Position numbers and translations under genes: made by a program. DNA of 15,298 nt from G020348385 sp964580235 (GTDB lineage: Bacteria; Acidobacteriota; Aminicenantia; Aminicenantales; Aminicenantaceae): the NCBI GenBank assembly GCA_964580235.1, contig CAZOJY010000089.1, forward strand, positions 1 to 15,298. Reading direction: 5' to 3'. Below, piece by piece: positions 7,104-13,273 of the stretch (position 1 is its first letter; each line of letters opens with the position of its first letter). The notes beneath the pieces were generated by a model, which was given only the letters and a program-made list of their open reading frames with translations, was not told where the DNA came from and made no database searches.

Positions 7104-7120
7104 ACACAATATATGGGTGT
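7104..7120. promoter_or_regulatory. NrdR box 2
   Basis: ACACAATATATGGGTGT: the left 11 bases match the NrdR consensus perfectly and the right half ends in GTGT, with one extra base. A 16-bp gap separates it from box 1 (about 32 bp start to start, three helical turns), which is the usual tandem layout of NrdR sites. Confidence 0.55.
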
Positions 7121-7247
7121 TTTTCCGAATAAGCGATATGTCCCATCGCCTGCGCAAATTCGAAAAACTCTGAGGCAGATTTGTCTTTTACACCCGAGTA
7201 AGCAGAGATAAAAAGCTTATGCACAGATTAAGAAAAGGAGTAATTTT

Positions 7248-9320
7248 ATGAGGCAAGTTATCTCTAGAATCAAAAAAAGAGATGGTACGGTTGTGGATTT
7301 TGTTCAGGATAAGATCACAAAGGCTGTCTCCAAAGCTATGGAGTCGCACAGCATAACTGATGAACAAGCAGCCAAGAGTGTTTCCGATATCGTCACCTTC
7401 ATAATTGAAGATAAGTTTGGCGGCTATACCATCCCGTCTGTGGAACAAATTCAGGATATCGTCGAAATGGTGTTGATGAAGCAGGGGTATCATGAAATCG
7501 CCAGATCCTATATTTTATACCGGGATAGGCACAAAGATATTCGGGAGGCCAAGAAGACAGGCGTTAATCTGGAAAGATTGATCAAGGATTATATTGCCGA
7601 TGTGGATTGGAAAATTAGAGAAAACAGCAACGAAGGAGTGATGAGCTTTTCCGGGTTGAATGCGAGGATTTCTGGAGAGGTTCTGGCAAATTTTGCCCTC
7701 AATCAGCTCTACTCGGAACAGGTAAAGAAGGCTCATCTCAAGGGGGATTTGCATATCCACGATCTTTCCTATCCGCTGGTCGGATACTGTGCGGGTTGGT
7801 CTCTCGAGAATCTTTTGAAAAAAGGTTTCGGGCATGTTCCCAACCAGGTTCACTCCTTTCCCGCCAAACACCTAGAGACAGCCACTCTCCACATGGTCAA
7901 TTTTATCGGGACCATGCAAGGGGAATTTGCCGGAGCCCAGGCTTTTTCAAGCGTGGACACCTTTCTGGCTCCGTTTGTCCGGGTGGATAATCTGGACTAC
8001 GATAATGTCAAACAGGATCTCCAGAAACTGATTTTTGGATTGAACGTTCCTTCCCGGTGGGGCTGGCAGACGCCCTTTTCCAATCTGACTTTTGATTGGA
8101 CGGTTCCCGATGACCTGAAAAATAAATCCGTTATCATCGGGGGCGAAGAGCAGGAAATGACCTATGGGGACTGCCAGAAGGAAATGGATATGATCAACAA
8201 GGCCTTCCTCGAATTGATGGTTGGTGGAGACATGCATGGTCGAGTTTTTACTTTTCCTATCCCCACTTATAACCTCACAAAAGATTTTGATTGGGATTCC
8301 CCGAATGCAAAGCTTTTGTTTGATGTCACGGCCAAGTACGGAATTCCTTATTTCCAAAACTATATAGGCACAAATCTTGATCCTGGGGATATCCGGGCGA
8401 TGTGCTGCCGGCTGAATCTGGATCAGAGAGAGCTTCTCAACAGGCCTGGCAACATCTGGGGCCCCGGTGATTCCACGGGTTCAATAGGGGTGGTGACCAT
8501 CAATCTCAACAGGATAGGTTATGAGTCCACTTCTAGGGAGGAATATTTTGCCCGGCTGAAGAATTTGATGGTTCTTGCCAAGGAATCTCTCGAAACCAAA
8601 CGGGAAGTGGTGAACAACATGCTGGAGAAAGGTCTGATGCCGTATACATTGGTTTATCTCGGTCATTTTGACAACCACTTTTCGACAATTGGCGTATGCG
8701 GAATGAATGAAAGTTGTTTGAACTTGCTCGGTAAAGGAATCGATACATCGGAAGGAAAAAAGTTTGCCATAGAGGTGCTGAACTTCATGAAAGAGGCCAT
8801 GCAGGATTTCCAGGAAGAGACCGGGAATCTGTACAACCTTGAGGCAACGCCGGCCGAGTCGACTTCATACCGTCTGGCCAGACTGGATCGTCAGAAATAC
8901 CACAACATCATCACATCGGGGACAGAACAATATCCATTCCTTACCAATTCCACTCAGCTCAATGTCGATGCTACACGGGATGTTTTCGAGGCTATTGAAC
9001 ATCAGAAAGACATCCAGCCCCTTTACACGGGGGGAACCATCTTTCATGCCTTTCTCCCTGAATCCATTGATGGCGAGACATGCAAGAAGTTGGTCCGGAA
9101 GATTTCTGGTACGGGACTTCCCTATTTCAGCATCACCCCCACCTTCAGCGTGTGTGCGAATCATCAATATATCAAGGGCAAGATCACACAGTGTCCCGAA
9201 TGCGACAGGCCTACCGAGGTTTATTCCCGGATTGTTGGCTATTTAAGACCGGTTGCCACCTGGAATGATGGAAAACAGCAGGAGTTCAGGGAAAGAACTC
9301 CTTACGAAATCACCGCCTGA
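7248..9320 (+). CDS. nrdD: Anaerobic (class III) ribonucleoside-triphosphate reductase
   Basis: 690-residue glycyl-radical enzyme that makes dNTPs from NTPs without oxygen. The start at 7248 has AAGGAG at 7235-7240. Residues about 3-97 form an ATP-cone, the allosteric site sensing ATP/dATP. The barrel carries Cys181 (HDLSYPLVGYCAGW), the MCCRL pair (Cys386/387), one of which is the probable thiyl-radical cysteine, and VCGMNESCLN (Cys484, Cys490). The C-terminus has the zinc site (Cys636-x2-His639 and Cys649-x2-Cys652) and the radical loop RIVGYLRPVATWNDGK with radical glycine Gly664. All key parts are present and the length is normal. It leads an operon with a redoxin, its activase and dUTPase, which suggests a thiol-redoxin-reduced enzyme rather than the formate-using E. 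coli type. Tandem NrdR-like sites lie upstream. Confidence 0.97.
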   Translation: MRQVISRIKKRDGTVVDFVQDKITKAVSKAMESHSITDEQAAKSVSDIVTFIIEDKFGGYTIPSVEQIQDIVEMVLMKQGYHEIARSYILYRDRHKDIREAKKTGVNLERLIKDYIADVDWKIRENSNEGVMSFSGLNARISGEVLANFALNQLYSEQVKKAHLKGDLHIHDLSYPLVGYCAGWSLENLLKKGFGHVPNQVHSFPAKHLETATLHMVNFIGTMQGEFAGAQAFSSVDTFLAPFVRVDNLDYDNVKQDLQKLIFGLNVPSRWGWQTPFSNLTFDWTVPDDLKNKSVIIGGEEQEMTYGDCQKEMDMINKAFLELMVGGDMHGRVFTFPIPTYNLTKDFDWDSPNAKLLFDVTAKYGIPYFQNYIGTNLDPGDIRAMCCRLNLDQRELLNRPGNIWGPGDSTGSIGVVTINLNRIGYESTSREEYFARLKNLMVLAKESLETKREVVNNMLEKGLMPYTLVYLGHFDNHFSTIGVCGMNESCLNLLGKGIDTSEGKKFAIEVLNFMKEAMQDFQEETGNLYNLEATPAESTSYRLARLDRQKYHNIITSGTEQYPFLTNSTQLNVDATRDVFEAIEHQKDIQPLYTGGTIFHAFLPESIDGETCKKLVRKISGTGLPYFSITPTFSVCANHQYIKGKITQCPECDRPTEVYSRIVGYLRPVATWNDGKQQEFRERTPYEITA

Positions 9321-9331
9321 GAAAACTCCCG

Positions 9332-9598
9332 GTGAAATACTTCTTGTTTACCTATCCCAACTGCCAGAAATGTGAGGCTATCAAGAGAGTCCTTGCTGAG
9401 ACTGATATGAATGGGGACGAATACAATTTGACTCAAAAAGAGAGCAAGATGAGAATTCGGGAATTCTTAAATATTCTCAAAAGGGATGAAAAGGGAGGGA
9501 TCATTCTGCCAACCTTGGTGCTCCAAGAAGCTGGAGAAGTTATTACCATACTAAATACTCAGGAGGAGCTAAGGCATTGGTTGAAATCAAAGGCCTAG
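9332..9598 (+). CDS. Glutaredoxin/NrdH-like redoxin
   Basis: 88-residue thioredoxin-fold protein with CxxC motif YPNCQKC (Cys11, Cys14) and a probable cis-proline at Pro60 (ILPTLV). The length fits a glutaredoxin/NrdH-type redoxin. The start is GTG at 9332, 11 bases after the nrdD stop, with no clear Shine-Dalgarno sequence; translation is probably coupled to nrdD. Its 3' end overlaps nrdG by 22 bases. Lying between nrdD and nrdG, it is most likely the electron donor that re-reduces the NrdD active-site cysteines. Published class III enzymes include types that use thioredoxin or a glutaredoxin-like NrdH in place of formate; which type applies here is inference. How the redoxin itself is reduced cannot be seen in this window. 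Confidence 0.85.
   Translation: MKYFLFTYPNCQKCEAIKRVLAETDMNGDEYNLTQKESKMRIREFLNILKRDEKGGIILPTLVLQEAGEVITILNTQEELRHWLKSKA
9561..9568 (+). promoter_or_regulatory. Ribosome-binding site fixing the TTG start of nrdG
   Basis: AGGAGGAG inside the redoxin coding sequence, 8 bases before the TTG at 9577. Its strength supports the rare TTG start, and the resulting N-terminus (VEIKGLEKFSPRDYPG) matches the usual NrdG-like beginning. Confidence 0.7.
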
Positions 9599-10275
9599 AA
9601 AAGTTTTCTCCCAGAGACTATCCTGGAGTCATTTCTGCAACCATTTTTTTGGGGTCCTGCAATTTTCGTTGCCCCTACTGTCACAATGCCGAACTGGTCC
9701 TGAATCCAGACAGTCTTCAGACGTTTCCGATGGATTATTTCATAGATTTTTTAGATTCCAGGAAAGACTGGCTCGAGGGAGTTTGTATAACAGGAGGAGA
9801 ACCTTTGCTCCATCCGGATTTAGAGGAATTTATAATCCTATTGAAAAAACGAGAGCTGCTGGTGAAGTTAGACTCAAACGGTTCTTATCCGTCCAGGCTC
9901 GAGGGACTCATCGAAAAAAGCCTTGTTGATTCGATCGCCATGGACGTGAAAGCCCCACTGGAAAGATACGGAGAGGTCACAAGGACAACTGTTAACGAAG
10001 AGAATATCCGGAAAAGCATCGATCTTATCATGAGTTCAAAGCTGGACTACGTTTTCCGGACCACCGCGGTACCCGGGTTGATCGATGAGGAGGGGATGGT
10101 GAAAATAGGCCAGATGCTGAAAGGGGCAAAAGTCTTTCAAATCCAGCAGTTTGTTCCCATGAACACACTGGATCCGTCTTTTGTGCAATTGAGACCTTTC
10201 AAGAGGCAGGAAATTCAGGCGCTGGGCCGAAGAGTCGAAGAATTTTTTGTTAACGTTAGAATCGCAGAGGCATAG
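9577..10275 (+). CDS. nrdG: Anaerobic ribonucleotide reductase activating radical-SAM protein
   Basis: 232-residue radical S-adenosylmethionine enzyme that installs the glycyl radical on NrdD. The cluster motif is CNFRCPYC (Cys28, Cys32, Cys35), which binds the 4Fe-4S cluster; the GGEP motif (CITGGEPLLHP, about 70-80) contacts SAM. It is longer than E. coli NrdG (about 154 residues) and fits the NrdG2-type activases, with KLDSNGSYPSRL and SIAMDVKAPLERY segments. It starts at a TTG backed by a strong ribosome-binding site and overlaps the redoxin gene by 22 bases, so the two are translated together. The operon position next to nrdD makes the substrate assignment firm. Confidence 0.95.
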   Translation: MVEIKGLEKFSPRDYPGVISATIFLGSCNFRCPYCHNAELVLNPDSLQTFPMDYFIDFLDSRKDWLEGVCITGGEPLLHPDLEEFIILLKKRELLVKLDSNGSYPSRLEGLIEKSLVDSIAMDVKAPLERYGEVTRTTVNEENIRKSIDLIMSSKLDYVFRTTAVPGLIDEEGMVKIGQMLKGAKVFQIQQFVPMNTLDPSFVQLRPFKRQEIQALGRRVEEFFVNVRIAEA

Positions 10276-10278
10276 GAA

Positions 10279-10701
10279 GTGAAGCTTAGAGTAAAAAAAA
10301 TACGGCCGGATGCCAAACTTCCCCGGTACGGACACGATGGGGACGCAGGATTAGATTTGTTTTCATCCATTGATTTTGTTCTGGCAAAAGGACAGGTTGA
10401 GGCCATTCCCACGGGAATAAAAGTGGCCATTCCCGATGATCATGTGGGACTGATCTGGGACAAAAGCGGCGTATCGATGAAGGGGGTTCACCGGCTCGCA
10501 GGCGTGATCGATTCGGGGTATAGAGGAGAAGTCAAAGTGGTCATGATCAATTTGGGCGACAAGCCGTTTGTCATAGATAATGGCATGAAGATTGCCCAGA
10601 TGCTGGTTCAACCCATAACTATGGTCGATGTTGTCGAAACGCAAGACCTGAACGAAACATCGAGAGGGGAAGGTGGCTTCGGCTCCACCGGCAAGTTCTG
10701 A
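10279..10701 (+). CDS. dut: dUTP diphosphatase (dUTPase)
   Basis: 140-residue trimeric-type dUTPase, splitting dUTP into dUMP and pyrophosphate, which keeps uracil out of DNA and feeds thymidylate synthesis. All five motifs are visible: I DAGLDLFS (22-29), II DKSGVSMKG (61-69, Lys-Ser-Gly where many enzymes have Arg-Ser-Gly), III GVIDSGYRGE (75-84, with Asp78 as the likely base and Tyr81 discriminating against ribose), IV KIAQMLV (104-110) and V RGEGGFGSTGKF (129-140), the C-terminal lid. The start is GTG at 10279, 3 bases after the nrdG stop, with AGAGG at 10266-10270. It closes the deoxynucleotide operon. No strong terminator follows; an imperfect stem at 10761-10803 has no T run. Confidence 0.95.
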   Translation: MKLRVKKIRPDAKLPRYGHDGDAGLDLFSSIDFVLAKGQVEAIPTGIKVAIPDDHVGLIWDKSGVSMKGVHRLAGVIDSGYRGEVKVVMINLGDKPFVIDNGMKIAQMLVQPITMVDVVETQDLNETSRGEGGFGSTGKF

Positions 10702-10848
10702 ATTCATTTCTTAGAGCTTTTTCCAGTGTTCAAACAGCCCTGGAGCCCAACTCTGTCGGATTCGCACGAAGTTTGACCTGTTAAGGCAAATTCTTGTGCA
10801 GAAATATTAGGGCTGGCTGGTTGAGTCGATTTTTGTTTAAACCTTGTT

Positions 10849-10854
10849 TATAAT
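10849..10854 (+). promoter_or_regulatory. -10 box at the trmJ start, possible leaderless promoter
   Basis: A perfect TATAAT ends 7 bases before the ATG at 10862, so transcription should begin at or next to the start codon. The nearest -35-like TTGAGT (10821-10826) is 22 bases away, too far for a normal spacer. Confidence 0.45.
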
Positions 10855-10861
10855 TGGAGGG

Positions 10862-11569
10862 ATGAAATCGAAATTTTTCGTTTTGCTGGTGAGACCTAAA
10901 CATCCAGCGAATATCGGCCTTGTTGCCCGCAGCATGAAAAATACAGGATTTGAGCAATTGAGACTGGTGGGGGTTTCTGGCGTGTCGGAAGAATCCTATA
11001 AAACTGCTGTCCATTCTCGAGAAATACTCGATTCCGCTCAAATCTATGGTCAATTAGAAGAGGCTACGGCGGACCTTGGAATGGTTTTTGCCGCCTCGTC
11101 GAAAAAGCGGAAAAGCTATTCCCATCTTTCTCTTGAGGGCGCAGTGGAAAAAATGTTCCACTTTTCCGTTTCAACGCGGGTGGGACTGCTTTTTGGTAAC
11201 GAGCGCACCGGACTCACGTCGGAGGAGCTCAAATACTCTAATTTCCGATTTGCCATACCCCAAGCCACAAAACAGCCTTCGTTTAATCTTGCTGCGGCTG
11301 TTCTCCTCACTCTGTTCCGCATCTTCAGCTATGCTTCTTGCCAGTCCGGCGTATTCGAGAAAGAAAAACCTCTTACGCGGGATAAACAGGTGGAATGCAT
11401 TGAAATAATTCTAGGCAAGTTAAAGGAGAAGGGATTTATCCATGAAACCAACAAAATACATACGACACACATGATTTATGATTTGTTTGGGAGGCTCAGC
11501 ATGACAGAAAGGGATAGAAAACTTCTCCTTGCATTGTTTTCCAAAGGAACCGACCTGGATTATTCGTAA
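10862..11569 (+). CDS. trmJ: TrmJ-family tRNA/rRNA 2'-O-methyltransferase (SPOUT)
   Basis: 235-residue SpoU-class RNA methyltransferase; the best match by motif and length is TrmJ, which methylates the 2'-hydroxyl of tRNA nucleotide 32. Motif 1 is RPKHPANIGLVARSMKNTGF (11-30), motif 2 LLFGNERTGLTSEE (109-122) and motif 3 AIPQATKQPSFNLAAAV (131-147), which form the trefoil knot that binds SAM. A helical C-terminal extension (about 165-235) is typical of TrmJ. The ATG at 10862 gives the expected N-terminus; a TTG 18 bases upstream is the only in-frame alternative close by. GGAGG (10856-10860) is a single base from the ATG, too near to work as a normal ribosome-binding site, while TATAAT at 10849 suggests a leaderless message. 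It is separated from dut by 160 bases and is probably a single-gene unit. Confidence 0.88.
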   Translation: MKSKFFVLLVRPKHPANIGLVARSMKNTGFEQLRLVGVSGVSEESYKTAVHSREILDSAQIYGQLEEATADLGMVFAASSKKRKSYSHLSLEGAVEKMFHFSVSTRVGLLFGNERTGLTSEELKYSNFRFAIPQATKQPSFNLAAAVLLTLFRIFSYASCQSGVFEKEKPLTRDKQVECIEIILGKLKEKGFIHETNKIHTTHMIYDLFGRLSMTERDRKLLLALFSKGTDLDYS

Positions 11570-11584
11570 AAGAGCCGATGTCTC

Positions 11585-11646
11585 ATTCCATTTCCGATGG
11601 AATTTGTAGATCATCTTGACTTCTTTTGGAAGATGAGTAATTATTT
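11585..11646 (+). terminator. Two hairpins after trmJ, probable terminator region
   Basis: Hairpin 1 is ATTCCAT/ATGGAAT (11585-11603, 5-nt loop). Hairpin 2 is TCATCTT/AAGATGA (11611-11636, 12-nt loop), followed by a T-rich tract (11641-11649 region). Neither has a clean T run, so termination strength is uncertain. Confidence 0.4.
11616..11644 (+). promoter_or_regulatory. Candidate promoter of the OsmC-family gene
   Basis: TTGACT (11616-11621), a 17-base spacer and AATTAT (11639-11644). The -35 lies inside the second post-trmJ hairpin. The -10 matches only 4 of 6 positions, so the call is tentative. Confidence 0.4.
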
Positions 11647-11690
11647 TTATCCGGTGAATCATCCAAAAACTGAATGAAAGGAGCAAGCAC

Positions 11691-12098
11691 ATGGAAGAGA
11701 TAATAGTCACCTTTCCAGGGGCGAAGCGCGTGGATGCGGAGTACAAAGGATTCCGGATTAATACGGACCAGCCCGTCTATGCTGGCGGCGGAGGAACGGC
11801 GCCTGCCCCGTTTGACCTCTTTTTGGGGTCGATTGCCACATGTGCAGGCTTTTATGTTCTTGCTTTTTGTCAAAACAGGGGTATCCGGATAGATCAGGCT
11901 TCTCTTGTAATGCGCATGAAAAAGAGCGAAGAGAAAAAAATGATCAGCGTGATCAGCCTGGAAATTCAACTCCCTCCTGAATTTCCCGATAAATACATAA
12001 AAGCGATCATCAAGTCAGTGGATAGCTGTACGGTGAAAGCCCACATGCTAGATCCTCCCCGTTTTGATATCATGGCTAAAAAAAAGGGAGCAGATTAA
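11691..12098 (+). CDS. OsmC/Ohr-family peroxide-stress protein
   Basis: 135-residue OsmC-fold protein. Members reduce organic peroxides through two cysteines or serve unknown stress roles. Seen here: the family start of the central helix, APAPFDLFLGSIATCAGFYVLAFC, with Cys51 and an extra Cys60, and the second conserved cysteine in SVDSCTVKAHM (Cys113). The two-Cys layout (51 and 113) matches the usual pair. The N-terminal strands (EEIIVTFPGAKRVDAEYKGF) are shorter than in E. coli OsmC and closer to the YhfA-like branch, so peroxidase activity is probable but not certain. AAAGGAG lies 8 bases before the ATG. In an anaerobe it would fit defence against oxidant exposure. Its TAA overlaps the stop codon of the convergent sppA gene. 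Confidence 0.88.
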   Translation: MEEIIVTFPGAKRVDAEYKGFRINTDQPVYAGGGGTAPAPFDLFLGSIATCAGFYVLAFCQNRGIRIDQASLVMRMKKSEEKKMISVISLEIQLPPEFPDKYIKAIIKSVDSCTVKAHMLDPPRFDIMAKKKGAD

Positions 12099-13090
12099 TC
12101 CGGAAATTCGTATCTGTCGTTTAACTGCGGATGCCATAAATAATAAAAGCCGCTCTTTAAAGACTGAACCATATTCTGAAAGGTGAGGCTTTCCAAAGGA
12201 GACGAACTCTTCAGGCTTGTGGCATAGATATTTGTTTTTTTCTTAGGGAAATAGGTGTAAGAGATCACATTGGCTTCGGGGAGAGCGGCAAGGTCGAGGA
12301 TGGTTTTGAGGGCATTGTCGAAATATCCGATTTCGTCGATCAATTTGGCCTCGAGAGCCTGTGAGGCAGTCAGCACGCGTCCGTCAGCCATTTTTTTCAG
12401 GTCTTCGAGCGAAAGGAAATCTTTTCTATTCCTGTAAACGACATCCTGAAATTTCTGATGGTATTCTGCGATAATTTTCTGGAAGATGTTGCGCTCTTCT
12501 GGCGTCATGTGGCGAAAAACACTTCCCGAATCTTTGAGTTCCCCGGATTTGATAACCTGGACTTGGATCCCGATTTTCTCAAGAAGATCCTCGAGATCCG
12601 GGAAAATGGAGATGACCCCTATACTTCCTGTAAGGGTGGATGGATGGGCGATGAGATAGTCGCAGGCCGAAGCAATGTAATAGCCGCCAGAGGCCGTCAG
12701 GCCCATCATTAGCGCCAGCACCGGGATACCGGTCCTTTTTTTGAAATTCAGGATTTCGTGATAGATGATATCGCTTGCCGTAACTTCTCCGCCCGGAGTG
12801 TCCAGCCGCAGGATAACTCCCTTCACCATTTTGTCCTCAGCAGCTTTTTTTAATCTGAAGTAGATCCGGGACAAAATGTCTCCCTCCCTGTCGAAGACAC
12901 CCGGTGCCATCGAGGATCCGATCAAGCCGGATATATCTAAAAGAAGGATTTTTTCTTTTACCCGGCTTTTGATCAGAACCACCTCCTGCATCTGCTCTTT
13001 GCCCATAAAATCCAGATGAATATGAGGGGAACAGGCTGAAAGAAGGTAAGCAAGGATCATAACTCCAATCCCGATTGCGATTTTTTTCAT
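12095..13090 (-). CDS. sppA: Signal peptide peptidase SppA-like S49 protease with a lipobox
   Basis: 331-residue serine protease of family S49, which cleaves leftover signal peptides and other envelope peptides. The start at 13090 is chosen over the in-frame ATG at 13117 because GGAGG (13095-13099) precedes it and MKKIAIGIG opens a proper signal sequence. The signal ends in LSAC with Cys20, an ideal lipobox, so this copy looks like a lipoprotein instead of the usual helix-anchored SppA. Conserved parts: ILRLDTPGGEVTASD (93-107), TASGGYYIAS with nucleophile Ser134, TGSIGVIS (154-161) and Lys186 in KSGELKDSGS. The Ser-Lys spacing of 52 equals that of Bacillus subtilis SppA (147/199). The length fits the short SppA form, not the doubled E. 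coli one. It is divergent from the gene at 13274. Confidence 0.92.
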   Translation of the reverse strand: MKKIAIGIGVMILAYLLSACSPHIHLDFMGKEQMQEVVLIKSRVKEKILLLDISGLIGSSMAPGVFDREGDILSRIYFRLKKAAEDKMVKGVILRLDTPGGEVTASDIIYHEILNFKKRTGIPVLALMMGLTASGGYYIASACDYLIAHPSTLTGSIGVISIFPDLEDLLEKIGIQVQVIKSGELKDSGSVFRHMTPEERNIFQKIIAEYHQKFQDVVYRNRKDFLSLEDLKKMADGRVLTASQALEAKLIDEIGYFDNALKTILDLAALPEANVISYTYFPKKKTNIYATSLKSSSPLESLTFQNMVQSLKSGFYYLWHPQLNDRYEFPD

Positions 13091-13122
13091 GCATCCTCCA
13101 GACAATTGGTTTCTCATAATCG

Positions 13123-13131
13123 ATTATAGCA
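13123..13131 (-). promoter_or_regulatory. Extended -10 promoter of sppA
   Basis: On the minus strand TGCTATAAT, a perfect extended -10. No good -35 lies 16-18 bases upstream. The predicted start is near 13116, about 26 bases before the ATG at 13090. Confidence 0.6.
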
Positions 13132-13139
13132 TATTCGAG

Positions 13140-13168
13140 TTGACTTAAATTTTCCCTGATGGTATAAA
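13140..13168 (+). promoter_or_regulatory. Promoter of the pseudo-HD-GYP gene
   Basis: TTGACT (13140-13145), a 17-base spacer and TATAAA (13163-13168) with extended TGG at 13160-13162. Transcription should start near 13175, leaving a leader of about 100 nt. It points away from the sppA -10, which is only 12 bases from this -35. Confidence 0.72.
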
Positions 13169-13273
13169 CATTTCAGTTTTTTGTTCTGACAGGCAAAATT
13201 CCTGATTGCTTTGTTTCCAAGCCTTCAGGCGGGGAATCAGGGAGGGGATAAATATCTCATTAAGGGAGTGAGG

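Noticed and set aside
7113..7211. 32-residue ORF in the nrdD leader as a leader peptide
   Set aside because: No ribosome-binding site, its ATG lies inside NrdR box 2, and the peptide shows no attenuator-like run of codons.
7121..7247. Riboswitch (for example cobalamin type) in the nrdD leader
   Set aside because: Only a small GCGAT/ATCGC hairpin (7133-7149) is present; no conserved riboswitch core was recognised.
10761..10803. Imperfect 14-bp stem after dut as terminator or small RNA
   Set aside because: It needs three bulges, has no T run after it and no promoter in front.
13211..13273. TTG at 13211 as the start of the pseudo-HD-GYP gene
   Set aside because: It lacks a ribosome-binding site, and the extra 21 residues are polar and precede a normal membrane-protein N-terminus at the ATG 13274.
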